NCBI RefSeq assembly: GCF_009834125.1 | Contig: NZ_CP047146.1 | Span: forward strand, 4,333,501-4,397,500 | Direction of reading: 5' to 3' | Length of the DNA stretch: 64,000 nucleotides | Source of the DNA: Streptomyces sp. GS7 | GTDB lineage: Bacteria; Actinomycetota; Actinomycetes; Streptomycetales; Streptomycetaceae | Shown: positions 8,223 to 17,276 of the stretch, one piece after another | How the letters are laid out: every line of letters starts with the position of its first letter | Numbering within the stretch: the first letter of the stretch is position 1 | Translations under genes and position numbers: made by a program | The notes under the pieces: model-generated | Seen by the model: the letters and a program-made list of their open reading frames with translations, nothing else | What the model was told of the DNA's origin: nothing | The model's database searches: none

Positions 8223-9137
8223 TCAGCGTGCCGGGAAGCTGTAGGTGTAGCCCTGGGCATCGAGTTGGTCCAGTAGTTGGGCGAGCGCTGCGACGCTTTG
8301 CGAGCGGTCGCCGCCGCCGTCGTGCATGAGGATGATCGAGCCGGGGTGCAGATTGCGGTTGATGTTCTGCACGATGTTCGCGACGCCGGGTCGTTTCCAG
8401 TCGTCGGAGTCGTCGCTCCAGCCGAGGGGTCGGAGTCCGTGTTGGGCGGCGATGTTTCGGATGGCGGGTTTGAAGTCGCCGCCGGGTGCGCGGTAGTACC
8501 AGAGCTTGGCCCCGGGACCGGCCGCGTTGGATATCTCCCGCTGAGCGTCGGCGATCTCGTGGATGTTGTAGTCCAGCGGCATGCTGCTTTGGTGCTCGTT
8601 GTGGTGTACGGAGTGGTCGCACAGGCGGTCACCGGCGGCGACGATCGACTTGGTGAGGTAGGGGTAGCGCTGCGCGTTCGGCCCTATCTCGCAGAACGTG
8701 GCCTTGGCATGGTGCTGGGCCAGTAGCGTCAGGACCTTCGGCGTCCAGCGCGGGTCCGGGCCGTCGTCGAAGGTCAGCGCGACCGACTTGCCGCCGTCGT
8801 GGATGCTTGACTGGAGCGCGTTGCTCACCGTGAACCCGCTCGACGGGACGGTGGAGGTGCTGCCTGGGCCATTGGGCGCGGGGGCGGCCGGGGAGGAGGG
8901 GGCGGCGGGCGACGAGGATGACGGCGCGGCGCTGGATGTCGAGGACGATGCGCTGTGCGAGGGGGTGGGGGAAGGGGAGGCCGAGCCGGTGGTGACGATG
9001 GACGGGGGAGCTGAGGCGGACGGCGGCTCACCCGCCGACGACGTCTTGGCCGCATGCGTTCCGCACGCCGCCAGGGTGGCTCCGGTGAGCGCCACCAGGG
9101 CGGCGGCTGCCGCCTTCTTCGCACTGTCCAATGCCAC
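8223..9137 (-). CDS. Lipoprotein polysaccharide deacetylase (NodB fold)
   Basis: The 304-residue product is a carbohydrate esterase 4 family deacetylase acting outside the membrane on peptidoglycan or another N-acetylated glycan. GTG 9137 is chosen because GGAAGGA lies 6 bases upstream. The signal peptide ends in a lipobox LAAC (about residue 26), followed by a Ser/Pro/Ala-rich linker of about 75 residues. The NodB domain begins VALTFDDGPDPRW (general base and first metal Asp). DHSVHH supplies the two metal His residues, and YYRAPGGDF and ILMHDGGG are further conserved motifs. The gene stands alone between degraded regions. Confidence 0.9.
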   Translation of the reverse strand: MALDSAKKAAAAALVALTGATLAACGTHAAKTSSAGEPPSASAPPSIVTTGSASPSPTPSHSASSSTSSAAPSSSSPAAPSSPAAPAPNGPGSTSTVPSSGFTVSNALQSSIHDGGKSVALTFDDGPDPRWTPKVLTLLAQHHAKATFCEIGPNAQRYPYLTKSIVAAGDRLCDHSVHHNEHQSSMPLDYNIHEIADAQREISNAAGPGAKLWYYRAPGGDFKPAIRNIAAQHGLRPLGWSDDSDDWKRPGVANIVQNINRNLHPGSIILMHDGGGDRSQSVAALAQLLDQLDAQGYTYSFPAR

Positions 9138-10049
9138 AGCAGATCCTTCCAACGGCAGCCCGGCGGGCATGCCTGTTCAGCGGTGATGGGTGGTGGTGTG
9201 CCCCACGGGGTGGGGGAGTGGCCGCGCGGTGGTCGTCGTGGACCCGGGCAGCGGCGGGCGGACTCGGCGGCCGATGTGCCGCCTGTTCCTGGTTCGCCTA
9301 CTCCTTGTGACGGGCCGGACACGAATAGTCCGTTTTGCACGTTATGTCGATAACGGTAGGGCAATCCGGAGCCGCGGCCCAGGGGCTCACTGTGTGATCT
9401 GCATCGCTTCGGACCTGCGGTGATGCGCCGCAACGGCTGTCGCCCCGAGTTCTCGGGGCGGCCACCGCGGTCCGGGCCATCGCCGGCACCGACTTCGGCG
9501 CGCACAGACCGCGCCGGCTCTCCCGGTTCGGCGACGCCACCCGGCAGGCCGAGCGCTACGGGCTGTCTGTCCGTCCGCCGTCGTCTGGTGCCGCGGCCGG
9601 TCCGCTGGCGTGTGCCGTCGTTGGCTTGCTGCCGTTGTCCGTCGCCTCCGGCCCGCCGTCGCTGGCCGCCTGTCGCCGGCTGGCGGGGCGTAGGTCAGGA
9701 GCGCGGCCTTGCCGCGCCGCCGTGGTTATCTGGGCGACGCTCGGCCCGCGGGCCGTTACGGCCCGGCTCCAGGTCCTCGTCGCCGACCACGGCGTTTCTT
9801 TCTGCCGGCCGCCTGAAGTCCGGTGGGGGCCGATCGGATCGTCCTCCGGCGGCCGGTGTGCCCGCCCGTGGACCGGCTCGCTGAAGCCCTCTGCATGACC
9901 GACGAGCTGAGCGCGACAGTAAAGCCACCCCCGCACGGCGTCGGCGGATCGCCGGAGCTGTATGCCGGCCCGCCCGACGTCTCATGAGCCTGTCGCTCAT
10001 CGGCCATGGACGGAATTACGTGTCCCATCTCCGGATCTACACTGTCCCT
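9138..10049. other. Intergenic stretch, no gene supported
   Basis: There are frames open on both strands between about 9420 and 9900, but their translations are Arg/Pro/Ala-rich antisense-like sequence without motifs. The deacetylase promoter should lie just right of 9137. Confidence 0.35.
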
Positions 10050-10403
10050 GTGAGCGAGAATCTTCCCCCGTGCCCTGAATGCGCCGGCGCGTACACCTAC
10101 GAGATGGGCGCGCTCCTGGTCTGTCCGGAATGCGGCCACGAGTGGACCCCCGCGCTTGTCGAGGCCGCGGAAGAGCCCGGTGACAAGGTGATTCGGGATG
10201 CGGTCGGCAATGTCCTTGCCGATGGCGACACCGTCACGGTGGTCAAGAGCCTGAAGGTCAAGGGCCACCCGACCGGCATCAAGGCGGGCACCAAGGTGCG
10301 CAACATCCGGCTCGTGGACGGTCCGGACGGCCATGACATCGACTGCAAGGTCGACGGGTTCGGCCAGATGCACCTCAAGTCCAGCGTGGTCAAGAAGGCC
10401 TGA
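10050..10403 (+). CDS. yjdM: YjdM/PhnA family zinc-ribbon protein
   Basis: The 117-residue protein matches YjdM (formerly PhnA) along its whole length. The N-terminal zinc ribbon has Cys at 8, 11, 25 and 28 (CPEC and CPEC). The conserved PhnA domain follows, with VLADGDTVTVVKSLKVKG, GTKVRNIRLVDG and the C-terminal KSSVVKKA. GTG 10050 aligns with the family start; an upstream in-frame ATG at 9984 would add 22 non-conserved residues. The family was once linked to phosphonate use by position, but its function remains uncertain. A strong hairpin follows the stop. Confidence 0.92.
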   Translation: MSENLPPCPECAGAYTYEMGALLVCPECGHEWTPALVEAAEEPGDKVIRDAVGNVLADGDTVTVVKSLKVKGHPTGIKAGTKVRNIRLVDGPDGHDIDCKVDGFGQMHLKSSVVKKA

Positions 10404-10419
10404 GCCGCTGCACACGCCT

Positions 10420-10468
10420 GCGCGAGCGGAACTGCCCGGGACGTCGTCCCGGGCAGTTCCGCTCGCGC
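10420..10468 (+). terminator. Strong hairpin terminator after yjdM
   Basis: A perfect 24-bp inverted repeat (10420-10443 and 10445-10468), built around actgcccgggacg, starts 17 bases after the yjdM stop. It has a one-base loop and no U-run. Confidence 0.8.
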
Positions 10469-10667
10469 GCTTCGGTGATCAAGCTCAGGGCAAGAAGCAT
10501 CCTGTCCTCTGTGTCCGAACTTTTGCCGTTGTCAGTGACGTTTGATCGTCTTGTGGGACTGCCCGCGGTCAGCGCGGCTGTCGAGCGCAGGCACTGGGAA
10601 ACGACGCGGTTGCCGAAGGAGGTCTGACAGAATGAGCCGTAAGTGATGTAAGTGATGCGGGGGTTGG

Positions 10668-11153
10668 GTGGGGGGCGGAGTGCACCCGGACGGTGGATTG
10701 GGCGCGGGTCTCACCCCGACAGAGACGGCTGCTCTCCTGCTGGGCAAGATTCGGCAAGGTAACGACTACGCCCGGGGAAAGAAGCGGCAGTTCCGTCGGC
10801 GCGCTTCGGCGATCAAGTTGCTGACGCTGGCACTGTCTGCGGCGTCCACCATCATTCTGGGCCTGCGTGTATGGGCAGACCTGGCCTTTGCGCTGGTGGC
10901 CCTGGTGACGGTGATGGGAGCTGTCGAATCGTTCTTCAACTGGCGCTCTCGGTGGGTGCTGATGGAAGAGTCGCAGTACCGCTTTCAGCGTCTTGCTGAT
11001 GACCTGGAGTATCTCGTGGCATCGACGGCTGCCGGCGACCTGACGTATGACCATCTTGGCCGCATCTTTCGTAGGTATCAGGCTATTTGGGATGACCTGA
11101 GTCGTACGTGGCTGGAGCACCGTCGCGAACCGGCACCGTCGTCGAGTGCTTAG
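10668..11153 (+). CDS. SLATT-domain (DUF4231-like) two-TM protein
   Basis: The 161-residue protein has a basic N-terminal helix (KIRQGNDYARGKKRQFRRR), two adjacent transmembrane helices (about residues 50-66 and 70-88), and then FFNWRSRWVLMEESQYRFQ and a helical tail. This arrangement is the SLATT (SMODS- and SLOG-associating two-TM effector) pattern. Family members are proposed membrane effectors in nucleotide-signal defence systems. No SMODS, SLOG or CD-NTase partner is encoded beside it here. Start is uncertain between GTG 10668 and GTG 10680. A terminator-like hairpin lies downstream. Confidence 0.75.
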   Translation: MGGGVHPDGGLGAGLTPTETAALLLGKIRQGNDYARGKKRQFRRRASAIKLLTLALSAASTIILGLRVWADLAFALVALVTVMGAVESFFNWRSRWVLMEESQYRFQRLADDLEYLVASTAAGDLTYDHLGRIFRRYQAIWDDLSRTWLEHRREPAPSSSA

Positions 11154-11240
11154 TCGGCACGCGTGTGCAAGCGCGCTGTGGGACTCGACTCCGTCTGCCT
11201 CGCCTTGGCGGCTGTCGGCGGGGCGAGCCTTTCCGAGCGT

Positions 11241-11274
11241 AGGCGTGAGCCCACAAGTCTGTCGGCTCACGCCT
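11241..11274. terminator. Bidirectional hairpin between SLATT and HAD genes
   Basis: AGGCGTGAGCC (11241-11251) and GGCTCACGCCT (11264-11274) form a perfect 11-bp stem. It lies between the convergent genes ending at 11153 and 11305. Confidence 0.7.
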
Positions 11275-11304
11275 GAGTTCGTGGGGCGCGAGTGGGGCGG
11301 AGGG

Positions 11305-11994
11305 TTAGGTTGTGTCGAGCTGGTTGGCCAGGTCGGTCAGGTCTTCGGCGTGTAGGTCGAATTGGTCCGAGGGTGTGGGTGGGTCGCCGACGGGGCGGGT
11401 GACGTAGGCGGTGCGCAGGCCGAGGTTTTGCGCGGCGCGCAGGTCCCAGGCGTGGGCGGCGACCATCAGCAGTTGCTCTGGCGGGCGTTGGGAGATGGTG
11501 ACGGCCAGCTGGTAGACCGCTGGGTCCGGCTTGTAGGTCCGGGTGTCTTCGGCGGACAGGGCCTGGTGCCAACGTAGTTTGGCGTGGGCGTTGATTCCCA
11601 GCAGAGCTGTCCTGCTCGCGTTGGAGAGTCCGATCAGCGGGAACCGTTCGCCGAGTCGGGCGAGCCCTGCCGCTGTGTCGGGCCACGGCGGGAGTCGATG
11701 AGCTGACAGGGCCAACGCGGTCACGGCAGCCGGGTCGTCGACTCCGGCGGCGTCGGCGACGAGCTGGGCGGCTTCCTGGTCGAGGGTGTCGCTGGCGAGG
11801 TAGGGCCGGACGCCGTCGAGGATGCGGCGTTGTTCGTGGTCGATGTGTTCCTGCCACAGCGTCAGGAGCTGCTCGATCCTGGGATCGTCGAGTGACGGGT
11901 CGAGTTCACGTATCCCGGCGCGGATACCGGCAGGTTCGTCGACGAGTGTGCCGAGCACGTCCAACACGACGGCATCGATCTCCGGCTTTGCCAT
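11305..11994 (-). CDS. Haloacid dehalogenase type II (HAD superfamily)
   Basis: The 229-residue enzyme has the L-2-haloacid dehalogenase motif set. These are the nucleophile Asp in LDVLGTLVD (about residues 11-19), Ser in LIGLSNAS, Lys in TYKPDPAVY, and the typical VAAHAWDLRAAQNLGL stretch. The expected role is hydrolytic dehalogenation of 2-haloacids or a related phosphatase activity, in the cytosol. ATG 11994 has AGGAG 9 bases upstream, so the longer frame to 12084 is not used. It is a single-gene unit. Confidence 0.9.
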   Translation of the reverse strand: MAKPEIDAVVLDVLGTLVDEPAGIRAGIRELDPSLDDPRIEQLLTLWQEHIDHEQRRILDGVRPYLASDTLDQEAAQLVADAAGVDDPAAVTALALSAHRLPPWPDTAAGLARLGERFPLIGLSNASRTALLGINAHAKLRWHQALSAEDTRTYKPDPAVYQLAVTISQRPPEQLLMVAAHAWDLRAAQNLGLRTAYVTRPVGDPPTPSDQFDLHAEDLTDLANQLDTT

Positions 11995-12642
11995 ATGAGG
12001 GTCTCCTGGACGAAGCGTGCTGTGACAGTGCCTGTTGTGCCAACGCAGCGGGAAGCCATCCTGATTCCGGCCCGCACAGTGCACCTGGTGCCCGGTTGCT
12101 GCGCCGGGTTGCGATGCTGTGGCGGTGGTCGGCCTTGGGCGGCGGGTTCAAGGCCGTGGCGTGAGCTGGTGGCCAGGCCAGTGCCCGACTTTCCGGGGAA
12201 CCTCGGTGGGAGCTGGGCGACGTTCCGGTGCCAGGGCGGATGGCTGACACGACTGCGGGGAGCGGGCCGGTGGCGAGGTAGCCGTCGTGATGGTCGCGTC
12301 CCAAGAAGCCGTGGGCGATGGGGCGGCGGAAGGAATTGACCAGGGCGGACCGGGTGGCCTGCCGCTCGCCGGTGCTGGGGCCGGGTTCAGGAGCAGGACC
12401 GTCTCGACGCGGCCTCGATGCGGTGTGCTTGTGCCGCAAGTCTCCGCCGCAGACCGTCCGACTGTTCCACCCGTAGATTGCCGCTTGTGCGCTGCTGCCC
12501 TTTGTCGTGGTCGTTCCTCCCCCACTCCGTATCGGGCCGTGGTGCCGGCGGCTGCGGCACCCGGTCGGCCCGGTGGTGTCGGCGCTTCGTATGCTCGCAG
12601 TGCGGGGAACCGGAAGCTGACCACCTTCGGAGGCGAACGACC
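11995..12642. other. Divergent intergenic region between the HAD and SDR genes
   Basis: About 650 bases hold the outward-facing promoters of the HAD (leftward) and SDR (rightward) genes. Long antisense-type frames cross the region, but none shows domain motifs or a convincing ribosome site. I see no supported gene. Confidence 0.35.
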
Positions 12643-13458
12643 ATGTCGGAACAGCGAGTTGTCCTGGTGACTGGCGGGGGAACGGGAATCGGGGCCGCCA
12701 CCGCGCGGCTGCTGCGCGCGGCCGGGCACCAGGTTGTGATCTCCGGGCGGCGGCCCGAGCCACTGCGCCGGGTTGCTGGGGAGACCGGAGCGTTGGCCCA
12801 CCCTTCCGACGCCGCCGACCCCGAGGCGGTGCGCGAGCTCGTCGAGACGACGGTTGCGGCCTACGGGAGACTCGACGGTGTGGTGCTCAACGCCGGAATC
12901 GGGCGGGGCGGCGCGGTCGGCGACACCACCGTCGAGGACTGGGAAGAGCTGATACGGACCAACCTCACCGGCCCGTTCCTGCTGCTGCGCGCCGCGCTGC
13001 CGCATCTGCTCGCGGCCCGCGGCGCGGTGGTCGCGGTCGCCTCGGTCGCAGCCCTCCGCAACAGCGCCGGCAACGCCGCCTATGCGACGTCCAAGGCGGC
13101 TTTGCTCCACCTGTGCCGCTCCCTCGCCGTCGACTACGGGTCGCAGGGGCTGCGGGCCAACGCAGTGTGCCCGGGCTGGGTGCGTACGGAGATGGCCGAT
13201 CAGCGGATGGCGCGGTTCGCGGCCGAGGCGGGGCTGGCGGGTGGTGCCGAGGCGGCGTACGAGGAGGCGAACCGGCTGACTCCCGCCGGGCGGCCGGGTG
13301 ATGCGGAGGAGGTCGCCGAGGCGATCGACTGGCTGCTGTCGCCGGCCGCGTCCTACGTCAACGGGGCCGTCCTGACCGTCGACGGCGGGGTGACCACGGT
13401 CGGCGTCGGCGGTGCCGCCTTCGATCACCGGATCGAGGCGCGCACCCCGCGCCTGTAG
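12643..13458 (+). CDS. SDR family NAD(P)-dependent oxidoreductase
   Basis: The 271-residue classical short-chain dehydrogenase has TGGGTGIG (about residues 10-17, dinucleotide binding) and LNAGIG (near 84). A catalytic Ser lies in VASVAAL, and YATSK holds the Tyr-Lys pair. The C-terminal ANAVCPGWVRTEM and GAVLTVDGG are typical. GGAGG lies 9 bases before ATG 12643. It is probably a soluble oxidoreductase of a 3-oxoacyl-ACP-reductase-like type. Its substrate cannot be inferred from the neighbours, which are debris. Confidence 0.92.
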   Translation: MSEQRVVLVTGGGTGIGAATARLLRAAGHQVVISGRRPEPLRRVAGETGALAHPSDAADPEAVRELVETTVAAYGRLDGVVLNAGIGRGGAVGDTTVEDWEELIRTNLTGPFLLLRAALPHLLAARGAVVAVASVAALRNSAGNAAYATSKAALLHLCRSLAVDYGSQGLRANAVCPGWVRTEMADQRMARFAAEAGLAGGAEAAYEEANRLTPAGRPGDAEEVAEAIDWLLSPAASYVNGAVLTVDGGVTTVGVGGAAFDHRIEARTPRL

Positions 13459-13699
13459 CGCACTACCGGACAGGCCCGTTCCACAGGCCCGTCGCGGGGC
13501 CGGAACCCGTGGCGAAGCCAGGAACCCTTGGCAGGGCCAGGGCCCCAGAAAGAGGCTGGCCTGGATGGCGCCCGGCCACAGCCGTGCTCGTCGCCGGGGG
13601 TTTCGATGCCGCCGGCGCGGGCGGCGGCGATCAGGTCGTCGGCCTGGTCGTCCGCGCCCCAAGACGCGCACCAGATGCGAATGTCGACGTCGGAGGCGG

Positions 13700-14095
13700 G
13701 GCCTTGTGCCTGTGCAAGAGCCCCGCGAACTCGCCGACTACGCCAAGGCGTTCACGGCTTTGGCGCGCATGGCCGTGCACGGCGACGCCGCCCGGGCCTC
13801 GTCAACGACCAGGGCGAGACGACCGGCCAACCCAGGGCCTCCGCGAATGGCGCGACAGCCCCTTCACCGGCTTCTGCTTCAACCTCGCCTCCGACCGCAC
13901 CGAAGCCGCGCCTTCCGCTCAACCGCCACGGCCTGTATGCCTGGAACAAACCCGGGGTGCTGCGCGCCAAGCTCTACACCGACACCAGGCGTTCAAACCG
14001 CGGCCCCACTTCACCCTTACCGCCTGCTCCGCGGCCGCCGACCTGCTGCTGGTCCACAACAAGCGGCACCTGGTCCTGTGAGTCCCGGCCCCCGA
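13700..14095 (+). pseudogene. Possible DUF5753-type regulator remnant
   Basis: One frame carries VQEPRELADYAKAFTALARM followed by a helix that breaks down. This resembles the C-terminal effector region of Streptomyces helix-turn-helix regulators (DUF5753/Scr1 type). Continuations appear in other frames, with no start codon and no HTH domain. The assignment rests on a short resemblance only. Confidence 0.3.
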
Positions 14096-14559
14096 TGACC
14101 TGACCGCTCTGGCGGACGCGGTAGGGGAGGTGCTGCGCCGCTGCGCTCGGCAGCGCACGGTCCTGAAGGGGCAGTGGGCGCCCATGAAATGACACTGGGT
14201 CGGTAGGGCCGCGGAGGCCGATCGCATCTGACCGCCCGCTTTGCCGAGCTCAGGACACTCCCGAGCAATCCGCCTATGGCGCGGCTGACGCGTCGGTGGT
14301 GGCCCTGCTGCACCGCGGACGAGAAGCCGGCCACTGAGTGCATCCGGTGCTGCGCACCCCATGCGGCGGTGCGCACCGACGATGCACCGCACCCCACTCC
14401 TGTGAGTGGAGCCCACTGGCGGGGAGTGCTCTGCATCGCCGGTGACGATGGCGCGCATCCATCCGATGAGCACCCGCGTGTTTCCCCTTGAGCACGGCCC
14501 GTGTCGAGGGGGAGTGCGACGTCCTCAACCGGCCTGCTTCGCCGCGTTGAACGCGTCCG

Positions 14560-14880
14560 GTGTGCACCGGGTGGTGCGCACCGGGTGGGTGCGTACCGGC
14601 TGCTGAGTGCACCGTGTGGGCCACCACCAGGCGCTCGTCCCGCATTGCCTCCAGGGTGTCGGCGATGTCCTTGCTGTCGGGGTCCGGGATGACGTTCAGC
14701 GTGAACTGGATGAGGCTGCGCGCGATGCCCGGTGCCGCCGTGGTGGGGGAGTCCCGTGCCCAGTCACGCAGCTCGGACAGGAGCACGCACCCGTGGTGAT
14801 GTCCTCGGGGCCGGCAGCAAGGCGAACGTCAGCTCCCGGTCTGCTTCCGTCCGCCCGGCGATGGCGGTGCCGCTGAGCGG
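14560..14880 (-). pseudogene. Unidentified coding remnant
   Basis: The reverse strand reads EADRELTFALLPAP, then in another frame VLLSELRDWARDSP and, contiguous with it, SLIQFTLNVIPDPDSKDIAD and AMRDERLVVAHTVHS. The acidic/hydrophobic pattern is protein-like, while flanking translation is not. At least one frameshift separates the two parts. No family recognised. Confidence 0.3.
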
Positions 14881-14969
14881 TGCGCGTTGCGGGCCATCGC
14901 GAGGGTGGCGCCGGGGCCTCATTGGTGGGCCGGATTGGGCGCGGGGACGGCGGATGTCAGGATGTGGCC

Positions 14970-15461
14970 ATGCAGAACGTTTATTTCGATATCGCTATTG
15001 ACGGTAAGGACGCCGGGCGCATCGTCTTCCGGCTCTTCGACGACGTTGTCCCGGAGACCGCGCGCAACTTCCGCGAGCTCGCCACCGGCCAGAACGGCTA
15101 CGGGTACGCCGGTTCCGCCTTCCACCGCGTCATCCCGGGGTTCATGCTCCAGGGCGGCGACTTCACGCACGGCACCGGCACCGGCGGCAAGAGCATCTTC
15201 GGTGCGACCTTCGCCGACGAGAACTTTTCCCTCAAGCACGACCGGCCGTTCCTGCTGTCGATGGCCAACCGCGGCCCGAACACCAACGGCTCCCAGTTTT
15301 TCGTGACGACCGTCGTCACCCCCTGGCTGGACGGCAAGCACGTCGTCTTCGGTGAGGTCGTCGAGGGCGAGGACCTGGTGAAGCAGATTGAGGCCCTCGG
15401 CTCCCGCAGCGGTGCCCTGAGCTCCGACGTCGTCATCAAGGGGAGCGGCACCGTCGCCTGA
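14970..15461 (+). CDS. Cyclophilin-type peptidyl-prolyl cis-trans isomerase
   Basis: The 163-residue single-domain cyclophilin catalyses prolyl isomerisation in the cytosol. Hallmarks are [15 protein letters not shown] (about residues 51-65, containing the catalytic Arg), [15 protein letters not shown] (about 98-112) and [15 protein letters not shown] (about 120-134). The length matches bacterial PpiB and Streptomyces cyclophilins, and there is no signal peptide. ATG 14970 begins the first conserved strand (VYFDIAIDG). Confidence 0.95.
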   Translation: MQNVYFDIAIDGKDAGRIVFRLFDDVVPETARNFRELATGQNGYGYAGSAFHRVIPGFMLQGGDFTHGTGTGGKSIFGATFADENFSLKHDRPFLLSMANRGPNTNGSQFFVTTVVTPWLDGKHVVFGEVVEGEDLVKQIEALGSRSGALSSDVVIKGSGTVA

Positions 15462-15713
15462 CGTCCGCTGCGCCGGCGGGGATGGCACTGCGGCAGTCCC
15501 AGGTTTCCGGACTGTCTGTTCGACGGGCGCCTCCGTCGCGAACCTGAGGAAGTCCGCGACGGAGGCGAATACACCACCGCTCTGCGCGCCCGCCGCAAGC
15601 CGGTGACCGCCTCGCCCCGCGGTGCTCGTGGTCCGCAGGCTCACCCAGGGGGCTTGGTCGTCCACTCTTCTGTGGGCGTGTGTGGTGTTGTCGGCGGGTA
15701 CCCCGTATACGTG

Positions 15714-16088
15714 ATGGAGCGTGAGAGTGCCCGGATACGGGCTTCGTGGATCTGCCTGGTCCTGGTAGGCGCGGGCATCTTCGTCTTCGGCCTCGTCGCC
15801 GTCATCGCGCCGGGATCCGGTGACGCGGGGTTGATGCGGGCCGACGGGGTGGCCGCCGTCGGCCTGGGGCTGTTCGGCATGCTGATCACGCTGGTGCCGT
15901 TCCGGCACCGGGAGGGTTGGGCGTGGTGGGTGCAGTGGTTCTACCCGCTGTTTTGGATCGCACATTTGGTGGGTCGCCTTCCGCCCGGCAAGGACCACGT
16001 CCACCAGGTGGTGTTCATCGTGCTGTCGCTCGTCGGACTGCTGCTGCCGGTACGCGAAGTCTTCCCGCGCGCTCCCCGATCGCAGTGA
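15714..16088 (+). CDS. Small integral membrane protein
   Basis: The 124-residue product has four predicted membrane segments. They are WICLVLVGAGIFVFGLVAVI, the GVAAVGLGLFGMLITLV region, the Trp/Phe-rich WAWWVQWFYPLFWIAHLVG, and VVFIVLSLVGLLLPV. No catalytic motif is visible and the family is not recognised. ATG 15714 starts the conserved-looking part; earlier starts add non-hydrophobic sequence. Confidence 0.6.
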   Translation: MERESARIRASWICLVLVGAGIFVFGLVAVIAPGSGDAGLMRADGVAAVGLGLFGMLITLVPFRHREGWAWWVQWFYPLFWIAHLVGRLPPGKDHVHQVVFIVLSLVGLLLPVREVFPRAPRSQ

Positions 16089-16279
16089 CGCGAGGCTCAG
16101 CAGCGAGCATCCTGCCCGTCACCGCCTGATGGTCTGCAGGTGATGGTCAGCGACTGCCCGTCATTCTCGAAGTCGTCTGTGCCGGCTGCCGCCTGTGCAT
16201 GGTCTGTACCCCCCTGTAGCAAGTCCTTTGGGCTCGGGCCGCGCGATCCGGAGGCTGAAGTCTGTCCCTGTCGTCACGG

Positions 16280-16712
16280 CTATTGGCTCTGCCGGTCCTC
16301 AGCCTGGACGTTCGCCAGCAGCACCTCCAGCATGGCGTTGAAGTCCATCGGAGGGTCGGCCGGGAACCGACCGGATTCCTCGGCGGCCAGCCGCCCCAGG
16401 ACGGCGGTTGCGAAGACGTACCAACGCTGACGGGCGCGTTCGGGCGGCAGCCCGCCGAGCGTGAAGGCCGTCACCACGCCGCGCTCGACGGCGTCGTGTC
16501 CCGCCGCCTTGTGCCCGCCGGTGAGGGCGCGGGCGGCGAAGCCGGGCACCGCGCGGAACTCGCGCCGGATCGCGTGGGCGAGTTCGGCCGGCCAGTCACG
16601 CCAGTCGGCTTCTGTGGGGTCGCGCCGGGGCACGATCCGCCGGCTCATCTCGGCACTGGCCAGATCGAGCAGTTCCTCACGGCCGCCCACCCAGCGATAG
16701 AGCGCGTTATCT
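16280..16712 (-). pseudogene. TetR regulator C-terminal part, N-terminus lost
   Basis: The reverse frame starts inside a TetR recognition-helix region (NALYRWVGGREELLDLAS) and continues through about 130 residues of ligand domain, including GFAARALTGG and AFTLGGLPPER. Nothing encoding the first 35-40 residues of the HTH domain remains. At about 16712 the sequence changes to IS5 transposase debris. The gene cannot make a DNA-binding TetR protein. Confidence 0.75.
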
Positions 16713-16789
16713 AGGGTTGGGCCAAGTTTCCACAGGTCAGGCGGCCATCACTGTTGCAGGCAAGTTAGGCACGTGGCTGCACCACTACG

Positions 16790-17240
16790 CTTGCTGTCGT
16801 CGTCCAGCGCCTGCACGAGCTGCTGCTCTCCGAGCTGCGGGCCGCGGACCTGCTGGACTTCTCCGATGCAGCGGTCGACTCCAGCCACGTCCGCGCGATG
16901 AACGGCGGGCCGGCCACCGGTCCGTCCCCGGTGGACTGGGGCAAGGCCGGCAGCAAGCACCACCTGATCGTCGAGGCGCACGGCATCCCGCTTGCCGCGA
17001 TCACCACCGGCGGCAACCGCAACGACGTCACCCAACTGATCCCGCCGATCCAGGCTGTCCCGACGATCCGCGGCAAGCGCGGCCAGCCGCTGCGCCGCCC
17101 CAAGCACCTGTACGCCGGCCGCGGCTATGACCACGAGGTCCATCGGGACAAGGTCCGCCGGTTCCAGATCAACCCACACATCGCCCGGCGCGGCACCGGG
17201 CACGGCTCCGGCCTGGGCGTGTACCGCTGGGTCCGGCCCC
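16790..17240 (+). pseudogene. IS5-family transposase remnant
   Basis: Middle and C-terminal DDE-transposase motifs are readable: FSDAAVDSSHVRAMNGG (first Asp region), GKAGSKHHLIVEAHGIPLA, GGNRNDVTQL (second Asp), then HIARRGTGHGSGLGVYRWV near the end. The N-terminus is absent and the C-terminus breaks off at about 17240. It abuts the truncated TetR gene on the left, so this insertion or a later deletion probably removed the regulator's start. Confidence 0.75.
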
Positions 17241-17276
17241 GGGGATCAATCGAACCGTGGTTGGCGCTGAGATTGA

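Noticed and set aside
12148..13671. A 507-codon leftward frame across the SDR gene
   Set aside because: Antisense of the SDR gene with Pro/Arg-rich composition and no domain motif.
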